A DNA stretch of 64,000 bases from Hydrogenedens sp964549105 (GCA_964549105.1 CAZJTZ010000003.1:62001-126000), one strand, 5' to 3'. Counted from the first letter of the stretch, positions 27,017-36,877 are shown. The notes: a model not told the origin generated them from the sequence alone. Numbers and translations: made by a program.

Positions 27017-27496
27017 TCATTTCAATTCATATTCCTTTCCTGCACTTCGAATTAATATTTTCCCATCGTCAACATGAAAATACATTGTTCTGGCTAATGT
27101 GCCCCCAATGTCTTCGGCTGCAATAAGTAGATTGTTTTTCCATAAAAGTTTTCGTACCACAATATAGTTTCTCTCTCCTATACGGAACATTCCATTATCA
27201 TCCAACAAAACGGCTCCGCCGGCAACTCTTGCTACGATTCTTTTCTTATCCGCCCCCATGTTCAACAATGTTTGTAGCAATATAGGTAACCCCGTATCCA
27301 CGAACATAAAAGGGACTTCTCTTGCCCGTTCTGGGTCAACTTTTGATAAAGGTAGCATACAATGTATTAATCCACCTATTTTTTGAAGAGGGTCGTATAA
27401 CGCAACTCCTACACAAGAGCCTAAAGAATAAGTCACTAATATATCTTCAGGTTCCTTAGAAACTTTCATATCTGATATATTTACAGTTACTAACAA
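27017..27496 (-). CDS. cheD: Chemoreceptor glutamine deamidase CheD (second copy)
   Basis: Deamidates receptor glutamines and can be stimulated or sequestered by CheC-type proteins. The 159 residues carry the catalytic Cys in TYSLGSCVGVALYD, the His in GGLIHCMLP, and the conserved VARVAGGA and EDIGGTLARTMYF blocks. It is a divergent paralogue of the cheD at 28337-28846, separated only by cheR, so the operon encodes two deamidases that may serve different receptors. Confidence 0.92.
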   Translation of the reverse strand: MLVTVNISDMKVSKEPEDILVTYSLGSCVGVALYDPLQKIGGLIHCMLPLSKVDPERAREVPFMFVDTGLPILLQTLLNMGADKKRIVARVAGGAVLLDDNGMFRIGERNYIVVRKLLWKNNLLIAAEDIGGTLARTMYFHVDDGKILIRSAGKEYELK

Positions 27497-27526
27497 AACA
27501 ATAAATCCTCAAATAAAAGTCATTTT

Positions 27527-28327
27527 TTATGGTTTGTAATAAACAGAAGGCTTCACAATTTTAAAGCCTATGTGTGCTGATGTAATACTTTCAGAATGTC
27601 CTATAAACAAATATCCACCTGGTCTTAATAATCTATATATTTCATTTATCAATATATTTCTTACCTTATCATCAAAATAAATCATTACATTTCTGCAAAA
27701 TATTACATCAAAAGGTCCCTTCATAGGATAAGGGGCATCAATTAAATTTAATCGTGAAAATGTAATTACCTTTTTTAGTTTATCTCGTACTGCATACACC
27801 CAGTCATTGCCGACTTTTCTTTTTTCAAAATATTTTTGAAGTATGTAATTGGGAACATTGTCAACTTTGTGAGAATAATACTCCCCTTTCTTGCACTGTT
27901 CTAAAACTCGTGTAGATATATCTGTTGCAAGTATTTTTAAATCAACAGAATTATTTAGTGCTTCTGTTGCTACTATTGTCAGTGTATAAGGCTCTTCCCC
28001 TGTGGAACATGCTGCAGACCATATACGAAATTTAGTCTGTCCTGACTCTTGCCATTCGATTAATTTCTCCTTTAAATAATCAAAATGCTCACTTTCTCTA
28101 AAAAAATGGGTTACATTAGTGGAAATAGAATCTATAAGTTTAATAATTTCCTTTCCCGATTTATCGTTTATTATATATTCATAATAATTCCTAAAATCGT
28201 CAAGGCCTAAAGTTCGTATCCTTTTAGATAGTCTGCCCATAACCAGAGCCCTTTTCTGGTCACCTAAATGAATACCACTTACTTCATATATTAATTTGCG
28301 AAATTTATTAAATAATTCATCATCCAT
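27527..28327 (-). CDS. cheR: Chemotaxis protein methyltransferase CheR
   Basis: SAM-dependent methyltransferase for receptor glutamates. A small N-terminal helical domain (about 1-75) precedes the catalytic domain with the SAM motif FRIWSAACSTGEEPYTL, then LKILATDIS and GPFDVIFCRNVMIYFD, and ends with the standard RPGGYLFIGHSES. The length of 266 residues is typical. It lies between the two cheD genes, ten bases after the first. Confidence 0.96.
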   Translation of the reverse strand: MDDELFNKFRKLIYEVSGIHLGDQKRALVMGRLSKRIRTLGLDDFRNYYEYIINDKSGKEIIKLIDSISTNVTHFFRESEHFDYLKEKLIEWQESGQTKFRIWSAACSTGEEPYTLTIVATEALNNSVDLKILATDISTRVLEQCKKGEYYSHKVDNVPNYILQKYFEKRKVGNDWVYAVRDKLKKVITFSRLNLIDAPYPMKGPFDVIFCRNVMIYFDDKVRNILINEIYRLLRPGGYLFIGHSESITSAHIGFKIVKPSVYYKP

Positions 28328-28336
28328 AAGATATTT

Positions 28337-28846
28337 TTATTGTTCTGGAAGTTTTAATATCCAGTCATCCTTACGAATTTGGTAAACTTTTAAAACTATC
28401 ATATGTCCTGTGTAAGTATTAAATACAATTTTTCGGCCCATAGTTCCCCCTACATCTTCAGAAACGATTTTTATACCCTTATTGATTAATATCTTTCTTG
28501 CTATCTCTATATTACTTTTGCCAATGGAATGATTATTTGTTTCGAATGGAGGGTCTCCTCCACCTACAATTTGAGCAAGAAGGGATTTTTTTTCTGAGCC
28601 TGCTTTTTCCATCATCTGAATTAATTGGAGTGTTGCTATATTACCATAGTATAGAGTTGCTTTGGCTTTAGATGGGGCTTTGGGATAAAGAAAATGGTTC
28701 ATTCCTCCTATCTTTAGTTTCTTATCCCATAAACATACAGCCACGCAGGAACCGAGAACTGTATATAAATTTATTGGTGCACTGGGAAGATAGATATACC
28801 CCGGTTCAATATATAACTGTGGAAGAGATGTCATATCCTTTGACAT
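28337..28846 (-). CDS. cheD: Chemoreceptor glutamine deamidase CheD (first copy)
   Basis: A 169-residue CheD with the catalytic Cys in YTVLGSCVAVCLWD and His in GGMNHFLYP. QIVGGGDPP and EDVGGTMGRKIVFN are the later family blocks. It keeps a longer, basic C-terminus (IVLKVYQIRKDDW) than the second copy. It follows cheY by 26 bases. Confidence 0.93.
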   Translation of the reverse strand: MSKDMTSLPQLYIEPGYIYLPSAPINLYTVLGSCVAVCLWDKKLKIGGMNHFLYPKAPSKAKATLYYGNIATLQLIQMMEKAGSEKKSLLAQIVGGGDPPFETNNHSIGKSNIEIARKILINKGIKIVSEDVGGTMGRKIVFNTYTGHMIVLKVYQIRKDDWILKLPEQ

Positions 28847-28872
28847 TTTGTTCTGATTCTTTTATCTTATTG

Positions 28873-29238
28873 CTACTTATTTTTGTTTAACACTTCTTGT
28901 ATTTTTCCAACAATTGTATTTGGTTCAAATGGCTTTATTATATAATTTGTTGCTCCAGATTTTAATGCTTCTAATACTCGACCTTTTTCCGCTTCTGTTG
29001 TAACCATAATAATAGGCATTGTCTTACCCATCTCACGAATTGCTTTCAATGCATCAATCCCCAGCATATTGGGCATGTTCCAGTCCATTAAAATAATGTC
29101 ATAGTCATTTTGTTGAACTGCTTGAACAGCTTCCAATCCATCGGAAGCCTGGTCAACTTCACTAATATTTGCTCTTCCTAACGCTCCAATAAGAACTTTT
29201 CTCATTACAGCGGAATCGTCAACAACCAATGCTCTCAT
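28873..29238 (-). CDS. cheY: Chemotaxis response regulator CheY
   Basis: A 121-residue receiver domain only. The acidic pocket is RALVVDDSAVMRK, the phospho-Asp lies in IILMDWNMPNMLG, with the conserved Thr (IIMVTTEAEKG) and Lys (YIIKPFEPN). This one resembles motility-type CheY more closely than the second copy. It follows the frameshifted cheX, the enzyme class that would dephosphorylate it. CACCTCTC (minus-strand GAGAGGTG) is its ribosome site. Confidence 0.94.
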   Translation of the reverse strand: MRALVVDDSAVMRKVLIGALGRANISEVDQASDGLEAVQAVQQNDYDIILMDWNMPNMLGIDALKAIREMGKTMPIIMVTTEAEKGRVLEALKSGATNYIIKPFEPNTIVGKIQEVLNKNK

Positions 29239-29253
29239 TTATTACACCTCTCT

Positions 29254-29723
29254 TCATTTTTCAGGTTCAAATGTAACTCGTAATGTGAATGGACCTAACT
29301 CGCTATCGAAATTAATTTCTAACCACACAGAATTGGTTGGATATTCTACAAAAAAATCTCCTCCCCGTACTACAGTGGGTAAACTTAAATCTAAGGGTTT
29401 TTCGTCCCCAGTATTCATTCTTGCCTTTGCACCCCCGGCTATAATGTTAACCATTTCCGCAATGGCGTCAGATATCGTGTCATCTATACACTTTATATTT
29501 GTATTTAACAATTTATTTACATTGCCAATGCAGTAGAAACAGGAAATGCAAGAGCTACCATACCTCTAACTCTACCACTAATTCCGATAAGTGCCATTAT
29601 ATCCCTTGGATTGGTTGAAGACTTTGCAATACCTATCTCTTTCCTTTGAGCCTTTACATTTAACATCGTATTAAACAAATCATAAACACTCTCAATGAAA
29701 GGATTTATATTCTCAACTTTCAT
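29254..29723 (-). pseudogene. cheX: cheX interrupted by a one-base deletion
   Basis: Two adjacent minus-strand frames are halves of one CheX phosphatase. The first (29723-29517) reads to GRVRGMVALAFPVSTALAM and stops. The second frame (29511-29254) starts mid-domain with LLNTNIKCIDDTISDAIAEM. In that second frame the codons just upstream of the TTG read VNK. Adding one base at GCAATG|TAAATAAATTG therefore restores ...ALAM-VNK-LLNTN..., a continuous protein of about 156 residues, the normal CheX length. The active-site pattern D-x3-E-x2-N (DAIAEMVN) is in the second half. The cause may be a real inactivation, a sequencing or assembly error, or recoding; there is no homopolymer or slippery heptamer at the break. 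Confidence 0.85.
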
Positions 29724-29777
29724 AACAAACTACCCTAACTTTCTTTTATTATATTGTTTATTTATAACTTCGACTGT

Positions 29778-30281
29778 CTATATAGAACTCAGTCCCTGCA
29801 TCTCATTTGCAGTCAGAACCTTATCTATATCTAATAGTATGACTACTGTATCCTTTAATTTACCCATTGCCAAAATAAACGCAGTATCAATATTTGTTCC
29901 AAAAGAAGGTGGAGGTTCTAATTGATTCTCTGTGATGTCAACAACTTCTGAAACTTCGTCTACAAGAATGCCCATCGTTATAGGAGTCCCTGTCCCCATA
30001 ACTTGTACCACAATGATACAGGTGTGGTCTGTATCTTCTACCGTTTCCATATTAAACTTTTTTCGAAGTTCAATTACAGGAATTACCTTACCTCGAAGGT
30101 TAATTACGCCACGAACAAAATCAGGTGTCCGAGGAATAGATGTTATGTTCATCAAGCCGATAATCTCCTGCACTTTTAATATCTCAATGCCATAAGTCTC
30201 ATTGGAAAGCTTAAATGTTAGATATTTACCGCTCAAAGAATTTAAATCATGTTTTCCTGTTGTTTCTATTTGTTCACTCAT
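29778..30281 (-). CDS. cheW: Chemotaxis coupling protein CheW
   Basis: Links chemoreceptors to CheA. The 167 residues form one CheW domain with KYLTFKLSNETYGIEILKV at the start, TSIPRTPDFVRGVINLRGKV and PVIELRKKF in the middle, and GILVDEVSEVVDI near the end. It lies between cheA and the broken cheX. No membrane segment. The length is standard. Confidence 0.96.
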   Translation of the reverse strand: MSEQIETTGKHDLNSLSGKYLTFKLSNETYGIEILKVQEIIGLMNITSIPRTPDFVRGVINLRGKVIPVIELRKKFNMETVEDTDHTCIIVVQVMGTGTPITMGILVDEVSEVVDITENQLEPPPSFGTNIDTAFILAMGKLKDTVVILLDIDKVLTANEMQGLSSI

Positions 30282-30329
30282 AATTTTTCTCCTATCTTGT
30301 AAATTATGTTTTTGTTTTATATATTCTAC

Positions 30330-33125
30330 TTATACAAAGGTCAATACTTCATCAGCTAATTTTACTATACCACCTATATCTAATATTAATCCAACCTTAC
30401 CGTCAGGCATAATTGCTCCTCCAGCAATTCCAGGAACTCCCTTTAGTGCATCTCCTAATGATTTTATTACAATCTGTTGTTGACCTAAAATCTCATCTAC
30501 CAGTAAACCTATTTGTATGTTACCCGTTTCAACAATAACAATTGTTCCATCAGAATGTTTTTCCACCGCATTGGAAATATGAAATAACCTACCTAGTTTA
30601 TATACATTAATCAGTTTACCATGAAATAAAAGAACTTCTCCTTTTCCAATAACAGTATTAATATCTTTTTCTGTAGGTCGAATAGAAATAAGGATAGAAA
30701 GGGTAGGAATAATATATCGCTCTTGTCCTACCCGAACTACCATACCGTCTATGATTGCTAAGGTTAGCGGTAACTGAATGGTAAATACTGTACCCTTGCC
30801 GGGTGTAGACTGAATATCTACATGGCCGCGAAGGGCCTCTATGTTCTTCTTTACTACATCCATTCCTACACCTCGTCCAGAAACCTCTGTTACTACTTGT
30901 GCCGTAGAGAAACCTGGCTCAAAGATAAGATTCCATACTTCACGCTCGGAAAGCCCTTCCTCCGAACGGATAAGTCCTTTTTCTAAGGCTTTTTTTATAA
31001 TAGCCTCACGATTTAGCCCAGCCCCGTCGTCTTCTACTTGTATGTGTATGTTTCCTCCTGCGTGAAATGCCTTTAAATATATATTTCCAACAGGGGGTTT
31101 CCCATTCTTTACCCTTTCCTCAGGACTATTTTCTATTCCATGGTCAACAGAATTTCGAACCATGTGTACTAATGGGTCGCTTATTCTGTCCACAACAGTT
31201 TTATCTAATTCTGTATCTTCTCCAGCAACATGAAATTCAATTAATTTCCCTGTCTTTTGGGATAAATCACGAACGAGACGAGCCATCTTTTGAAATGTCC
31301 TTTTTACCGGAATCATACGAAGAGACATTGCCATCAATTGTAGTTCTCTTGTTATCTTATCCAACTGGCTTACATGTCTTGCCAGGTCCGTATTTAAATC
31401 CTCCTGTAGTTCGACTTCTCTAACTACCATAGATTCTGCAATCACCAGTTCCCCAATCATATCAACCAATTGGTCTAAACGGTTTGCATCTACTTTAATA
31501 GCTTCAGACACTGTAGTTTGAGGAGACAAAGACTGTGCCCGCTGTGCCCGGAGTGCTTGTGCTATCTCTTTAGCGTCTGATTCCCCTGTCTTGATTAACA
31601 ATTCCCCTAATTTTGGAGGTTCTAATGACTGTTTTTGCTTTTCCAGAGCATTCTTTATCTCTTCCTCTGTAGCATAACCTAATTCAACTATAATTTCCCC
31701 TATAGGTTTGTTCGGAAAATCTTTCTGCTGTATTTCCAGTGATTTTTCCAATTGTTTAGAAGAAATAATGTTATATTTGACTAATATTTCGCCTATTTTT
31801 TGTGGTGTTTCTGGTGGTTTTTGAAGTGTCAGGGTTTGTTCAAGAACATCCTGCGATACAATACCTGATTCAACTATAATTTCACCCAATTTAACCTTAT
31901 TCTTTTCAGGTTTTACACGACTTATAGATGGTCCTTTTTTACCCTGTAATACCAGATGAATTTTTTCAATGAGTTCACCTGAATTTTTTCTTGGCATTAC
32001 GGGTTCACCTGTAGACAAAGCCTTTCGAACTTCTTCAATACATTCTGTCAAAGTATCTACCGATTCAAAAACAACATCAATTACATCTCCAACAAGCAAA
32101 AGTTCTTTTTTTCTTGCACGGTCTAATAAATTTTCTACTTCATGTGAAATTTGTTTAATTTCATCGAGCCCTAAAAAGCCAGAAACTCCTTTTATTGTAT
32201 GAAAAGCACGGAATACTGCATTTAATGCATCGACTTCCTCTGGATCAGTCTCCAAAGTAAGCAAATGAGTATTACAATTTTCCATATTCTCTCCTGCTTC
32301 CTGAACAAAATCTTTTACTAAATCAAGGTCACCTTCAAGCACTTTTGGTTCAAAAGTTTTCAATTTATTTGATTCTTTAGTAAAAGTCTGTTCTTCTTCT
32401 TTCCCTGATAATTTTCTTTTAAGTTCGGTCGGGAAAGGAGGCATTATTCCTTTACCTGCAAGGGCATCAAATTTCTTTTTTAACCAATCTTTTAATACTA
32501 ATAAATTATCAATTAACTCCGTAGTTATTCCCTGTTCTATTTGGCTTTCTGCAAGATGACATAAATTTTGCACATCGTTTAGACCTAAAATTCCTGACTC
32601 ACCCTTTAGGGTATGTACTTTTCTTTTTAATTCAGCCGTTGTTTCCTTCGCGTTTTCTTCATTACCAAAATTTAACAAGAGTGCTTCCATTTCTTCAAGA
32701 TTTGAATCCTGTGATTGTAAGAACTGCTGAAAAATTTCCATATCCACATTTTCCGGAGGCTCATAAGTAACCTGTTCATTCTCTAATTGAGTATTCTCCT
32801 TTTTTGTTAATAATTCCTCCGGGTATGAGATTTCATTCTCATGAAAACCATTTACAATAATTTGTTGGAACAAACTTACTACTTGTGATATAACTTTTAA
32901 TGCCTCTTCTGGTGCAGATATTTCTTGTAAAACAATTTTTTCTATCCAGTCTGCAGAATTTTCTGCCACTAATGCTGTTTTCCCAAATCCTTGTTCTTTA
33001 GCCCAGTCTCTTATTTCAATAAGACATGTATGCATTTGCGCTAATTCTTGTAAATCACTGGGTCCTGCAAAGACTACTAACTCACTTAGTTTTTCCAGAG
33101 TTTCTTGTAAAGATTTGTTCGCCAT
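30330..33125 (-). CDS. cheA: Chemotaxis histidine kinase CheA with two HPt domains and four LGE-type repeats
   Basis: A 931-residue sensor kinase and first gene of the operon. HPt domain 1 has H171 (VHTLKGESG) and HPt domain 2 has H309 (FHTIKGVSG). Residues 411-530 hold four repeats of about 31 residues (consensus KLGE-I-LVE-G------LE-AL--Q), not part of standard CheA. They are followed by the P3 dimerisation region, the P4 ATPase (HMVRNSVDHGIE; VEDDGAGLN; VSGRGVGMDVVKKN) and a P5 CheW-like domain. The N-terminal 120 residues are an additional helical region. No receptor or flagellar gene lies in the window, so its output (flagella, pili or other) cannot be told. Confidence 0.94.
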   Translation of the reverse strand: MANKSLQETLEKLSELVVFAGPSDLQELAQMHTCLIEIRDWAKEQGFGKTALVAENSADWIEKIVLQEISAPEEALKVISQVVSLFQQIIVNGFHENEISYPEELLTKKENTQLENEQVTYEPPENVDMEIFQQFLQSQDSNLEEMEALLLNFGNEENAKETTAELKRKVHTLKGESGILGLNDVQNLCHLAESQIEQGITTELIDNLLVLKDWLKKKFDALAGKGIMPPFPTELKRKLSGKEEEQTFTKESNKLKTFEPKVLEGDLDLVKDFVQEAGENMENCNTHLLTLETDPEEVDALNAVFRAFHTIKGVSGFLGLDEIKQISHEVENLLDRARKKELLLVGDVIDVVFESVDTLTECIEEVRKALSTGEPVMPRKNSGELIEKIHLVLQGKKGPSISRVKPEKNKVKLGEIIVESGIVSQDVLEQTLTLQKPPETPQKIGEILVKYNIISSKQLEKSLEIQQKDFPNKPIGEIIVELGYATEEEIKNALEKQKQSLEPPKLGELLIKTGESDAKEIAQALRAQRAQSLSPQTTVSEAIKVDANRLDQLVDMIGELVIAESMVVREVELQEDLNTDLARHVSQLDKITRELQLMAMSLRMIPVKRTFQKMARLVRDLSQKTGKLIEFHVAGEDTELDKTVVDRISDPLVHMVRNSVDHGIENSPEERVKNGKPPVGNIYLKAFHAGGNIHIQVEDDGAGLNREAIIKKALEKGLIRSEEGLSEREVWNLIFEPGFSTAQVVTEVSGRGVGMDVVKKNIEALRGHVDIQSTPGKGTVFTIQLPLTLAIIDGMVVRVGQERYIIPTLSILISIRPTEKDINTVIGKGEVLLFHGKLINVYKLGRLFHISNAVEKHSDGTIVIVETGNIQIGLLVDEILGQQQIVIKSLGDALKGVPGIAGGAIMPDGKVGLILDIGGIVKLADEVLTFV
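31536..31895 (-). repeat. Four-fold protein repeat inside cheA (LGE..L...G)
   Basis: Encodes CheA residues 411-530. Units start at KLGEIIVESG, KIGEILVKYN, PIGEIIVELG and KLGELLIKTG, each about 31 residues and ending in a Gln-rich helix. The pattern resembles the MshEN/GspE N-terminal motif known from type II secretion and MSHA pilus ATPases, some of which bind cyclic di-GMP. Confidence 0.8.
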
Positions 33126-33280
33126 ATTGTCTTCCCATTAAACTATTTATATATTTTATCTTATTATAATAACAAATTATCTCAAAAATTTATCCAAATA
33201 TTTTTAATTATATTTTTCCCCCTATTTGCAAAAAAAATAAAATTGTTTTGAAAATTCTGTTGAAAGACGGTAAATTCTCC

Positions 33281-36200
33281 TTACATTTCTATTTTTACAA
33301 ATTCAGTTCTCTTCAATCCTGAAATTAGTTCATGAGCACTAATAATATACCATCCTAAAACTTGATTTTTTGGAATGGATATAAAGACTTCCTTGCTTTC
33401 GTTTTGTTTGACATTAATTAATTGTGAAAATAGAGACTTTCTTTTCTCCTGGTCCAATTTAAGTTCAAGATATATCCAATACTCAATGTCTTCATCTTCT
33501 TTCCCTGTAATCTGTAGTTTTATAGGTAGCCGATTTCCTGTATTGACAGTTTTAGGAAGGGTTAGTTCTATCGTGTTTGTGATTTTGGGACTACAACTTA
33601 ATAAAGTGGGTTTTTCTTGTTTGATATTTAACTTAATCTTTTTTATATTTCTAATATCTTTCTCATTTAAAAGTTCTTTTACCTGTTTTTTTTGAAATAA
33701 TTCTGGGTTTAGTGTTATCTCTTTATTAATAGATACAGGATTAATATGTGGTAACCATGCAATCAGTTTCCTATTGTTAAACGAAAAGAACTGTCCATCA
33801 ATCCAATCACCTTTTTTCAAAAATAAACTCTTTATATTATTGTCATATAGAATTTTTTGGACAAATATAATTTTTCTTTTTACAGAATCCAATGGTTCTG
33901 TTTCTATATTTTTTGCCATACTTTCACCATATATAAAGATATTACTCTTGTCTAAATTTTCACTTTTATTATAAGATATGGTAGAAGTTTCTTTGCCTTT
34001 TATTAATTTCTCCACCAAAATTCCCAAATCATTTAATTTTTCATTAATATCTACTGTTTTATCTATCATGACATCGCCTCCAATTATTCCTGGTGGAATA
34101 TCCGCAATTATTACTCCCTTCTTCAAAAATTCTGTAAATATTTCCACCTCTTCTTCCGATAACCAGAGACAGCAAGGAAGTATCACAGCCTTCAAGTTTT
34201 TTGATGACGACATACTTTCTTTACTAACAATAACAGGATTTATCCCTGCACCATTAAGAATTCGTGCAAAATTTACCAAAGAATTTTTATAACTATATTC
34301 AGGGAAAATAGAACTTAAAAAAAGATTTTCAACAGAATAATAAATGCCTACTTTCTCATCATAATCGGGTTGCGATTGGAACAGTAAATCTCCATATCCT
34401 TGTTGTAGTATTTTATGAGTTTTGTAGAATGAGGAAAAGGATTGAGTAATGGTATCATTTCCATTAATTATTTTAAGAGGTACAGAGTTTCTTGCACTTC
34501 CAGTAGGGGAAAGAAACCATACCCCATTTGCTTGGTTTAATATAGCCATCCAATAATCCCACGCTAATTCTTCTGGTTTTTGATTAGGATTGGCAAAATC
34601 TAAACTTATCCAAAAGGATTTATTGTGCGATTTTATGTAAGGCATAAGTGTAAAGGATAAAGGTTCAGGAGCAAACACTACCCAGTCCATAGAATTGATA
34701 ACGCCCAGCCAATCTATACCGCGTATTGCCTCATTGCCGGGATAAATTCGGAAACCAATTGGGGTGTCAGGGAAAGTCAGTTTCAATTTATTTTTTAAAA
34801 TAGTTTCAAAATTTATGAAACAATCTGCCATAAATTTTTGATATTGCGTTAGAAATATTGGAAAATTATGACTTAACAAAGATTGCCGAATACTATCAGG
34901 GTCATCCTGAACAAAGTTATGATGAAAAATTTGCATCCCACTTAATTGGATAAATTCCTTAAATTTATTAATACACTTGTCACAATAGCAGACCAATTCA
35001 TCTGATTGAACCAAACAATTATTCTTTCCTAGTGAAATAGCAGAGGGAGAGGGTATTATAGATGTCTCACTTATTTTCGTTAGATTATTTTTGACTATAT
35101 TTGTGTAATTTTCATCATTAATACAGGGCTCTCTCTGGTTATTAGAAGTTGCAATATTTGTTGTTTCTTCTGCCATTTGCACTATTAAAGGTTGATAAAA
35201 CCTTGTTTGAGTTTCTTCCTTAAATTGCTCAATAGGGAGATATATCCCTGAATTAAAGTTCAGTTCAAAAAGTTTTGCCATTTGTAATTGGTTATATTCC
35301 CTAATACTCGGCAAGTAGACAAAATTTTTCCATTCTTTTTTAAATATTTTTCGTTGTATGGGAATAAACAAGGAACGACATGAGAATAAGGTTGGGTAAT
35401 TTGTCCCCAGTGTGGTTATTTTCATTGGGGCACCCCAGACATTTATTTTCAAATAGTTTCCCGTAAGGTCAGCAAAGTTCAAAACTATTACGACTTGACT
35501 CTCTTTGCCTTTTACTGTTTTTGTTTGCTCACAAATCAAATTCCCTTCTGGAGATAGTGATGATGAATAATTATCAATCCCCTGAACAATAATTGTCCCT
35601 TCCCTGTTTTCTAACATATTTGACAAAATATTTATTTTGAGTGAGATAGAGTCATTGGGGTAAACAAATTTTTTATTTGTTTCAACAGAAACAATTTCGG
35701 GCCATGATGAAAAAGTAAATCTTTTAGTAAAATAGTCGACAATCTTTTCCTTTTGTGTCAGCCATACATCCAAAAAATAATTTCCTGCCCCTATTGGAAT
35801 TTCGACCTGAACAAGTGCATCACCTTTTTTTTGAATAGATGGCTTAAATTCATATTGTTGAAAATGTAGGTAATCCTTTTCTCTCCGTATTTGTATTTTG
35901 ATGTGGTCAATTTTCTGTTTTCCGTTTCTCCGAATTTCAATATAAAGAGGATAGGTCCCTAGTCCCAAGAGAGATTGATTTAAGTTTTGAATTGCTACTA
36001 TTGGAAGTTCTGGTGGAATTTCCTCCTCCACGGGTCCCGGTGGTTTTGCATCCGTAATATTCAATATTTTGCTATTTTCTGCAATTTTAGTTGTCCAAAG
36101 CATAAGAGAAATAATACCTGCCCACGCATTTTCAAGATAAATCATCTCTCCTACTACTGCTTTTTCAGGCAAAAGCACATGATTTTCTACCTCATTTAGA

Positions 36201-36877
36201 TAATTCCTAATGTATACTATTTTTCCTTTTTCATAATCTACACATCTAACGGAAATATTTTGGGCATAAGTTTTTATCTCTGGATTGTTAGCGGAAAAAA
36301 GTTGCAACCATCGTTCAGCAGGAACGGAGTCTGGTTCTAAATTATCAATAATCTCTACTATTGGAGACGGCTCTAATGGTGCCTTTAATGTTGCAGGGAT
36401 CAGGATAAGTCCTCGACCTTCACTAATTTTAGTTATAATTTTTTTGCATATATCATTTGGAAGAATACCTAAATCAATTCCTGCAATAATAAGCAAGTTC
36501 CAGCGTTTATCCAATTGTTTTTTTATCGTTTGAATAATATACTCATTTTTTTCTTCTTCCTTACACCACATACCCCACAACGGGTCACAACCTAAATGTA
36601 TAGCATCTTCTGCTGTAATTAGTTGAACATTACAATCTAATCGTTTCTTAAGTTCTACAAAATCATGAGAACAATAGCGTGGGGCGATGGCAAGGATTTC
36701 TATAGTTCCTTCTTCTAACGGTTTTGCCCACGGAGTTGGATATGTATAATCAGGAGTAGTCAGAAACTCTACACCTTTTTCCTTTTTTTCAAACCATCCA
36801 GAAGCGTAAACCGAATTAGTAGTAAAAGCCAAAATAAATAAAAATAAAATAAATATTTGCAATTTATATTTATACAT
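33281..36877 (-). CDS. Very large secreted protein with glycosidase-like and GATase-like regions
   Basis: A 1198-residue exported protein with a signal peptide ending near VYASG (about 26). The N-terminal region (about 55-240) resembles a GATase/DUF4350-type fold (IEILAIAPRYCS, WNLLIIAGIDLG). Several beta-rich Ig-like stretches (about 290-500) follow. The central part has CYCDKCINKF and WLGVINSMDWVVFAPEP, reminiscent of TIM-barrel glycosidases. Next is a Glyco_hydro_42M-like domain (LKAVILPCCLWLSEEEVEIF, about 900). The C-terminus is beta-rich. I cannot assign a substrate or catalytic residues. It is divergent from the DUF4838 gene, suggesting a shared polysaccharide-related role. Confidence 0.55.
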   Translation of the reverse strand: MYKYKLQIFILFLFILAFTTNSVYASGWFEKKEKGVEFLTTPDYTYPTPWAKPLEEGTIEILAIAPRYCSHDFVELKKRLDCNVQLITAEDAIHLGCDPLWGMWCKEEEKNEYIIQTIKKQLDKRWNLLIIAGIDLGILPNDICKKIITKISEGRGLILIPATLKAPLEPSPIVEIIDNLEPDSVPAERWLQLFSANNPEIKTYAQNISVRCVDYEKGKIVYIRNYLNEVENHVLLPEKAVVGEMIYLENAWAGIISLMLWTTKIAENSKILNITDAKPPGPVEEEIPPELPIVAIQNLNQSLLGLGTYPLYIEIRRNGKQKIDHIKIQIRREKDYLHFQQYEFKPSIQKKGDALVQVEIPIGAGNYFLDVWLTQKEKIVDYFTKRFTFSSWPEIVSVETNKKFVYPNDSISLKINILSNMLENREGTIIVQGIDNYSSSLSPEGNLICEQTKTVKGKESQVVIVLNFADLTGNYLKINVWGAPMKITTLGTNYPTLFSCRSLFIPIQRKIFKKEWKNFVYLPSIREYNQLQMAKLFELNFNSGIYLPIEQFKEETQTRFYQPLIVQMAEETTNIATSNNQREPCINDENYTNIVKNNLTKISETSIIPSPSAISLGKNNCLVQSDELVCYCDKCINKFKEFIQLSGMQIFHHNFVQDDPDSIRQSLLSHNFPIFLTQYQKFMADCFINFETILKNKLKLTFPDTPIGFRIYPGNEAIRGIDWLGVINSMDWVVFAPEPLSFTLMPYIKSHNKSFWISLDFANPNQKPEELAWDYWMAILNQANGVWFLSPTGSARNSVPLKIINGNDTITQSFSSFYKTHKILQQGYGDLLFQSQPDYDEKVGIYYSVENLFLSSIFPEYSYKNSLVNFARILNGAGINPVIVSKESMSSSKNLKAVILPCCLWLSEEEVEIFTEFLKKGVIIADIPPGIIGGDVMIDKTVDINEKLNDLGILVEKLIKGKETSTISYNKSENLDKSNIFIYGESMAKNIETEPLDSVKRKIIFVQKILYDNNIKSLFLKKGDWIDGQFFSFNNRKLIAWLPHINPVSINKEITLNPELFQKKQVKELLNEKDIRNIKKIKLNIKQEKPTLLSCSPKITNTIELTLPKTVNTGNRLPIKLQITGKEDEDIEYWIYLELKLDQEKRKSLFSQLINVKQNESKEVFISIPKNQVLGWYIISAHELISGLKRTEFVKIEM

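Noticed and set aside
31067..31423. 118-residue plus-strand open frame inside cheA
   Set aside because: Lies antisense to the conserved CheA core and shows no family features.
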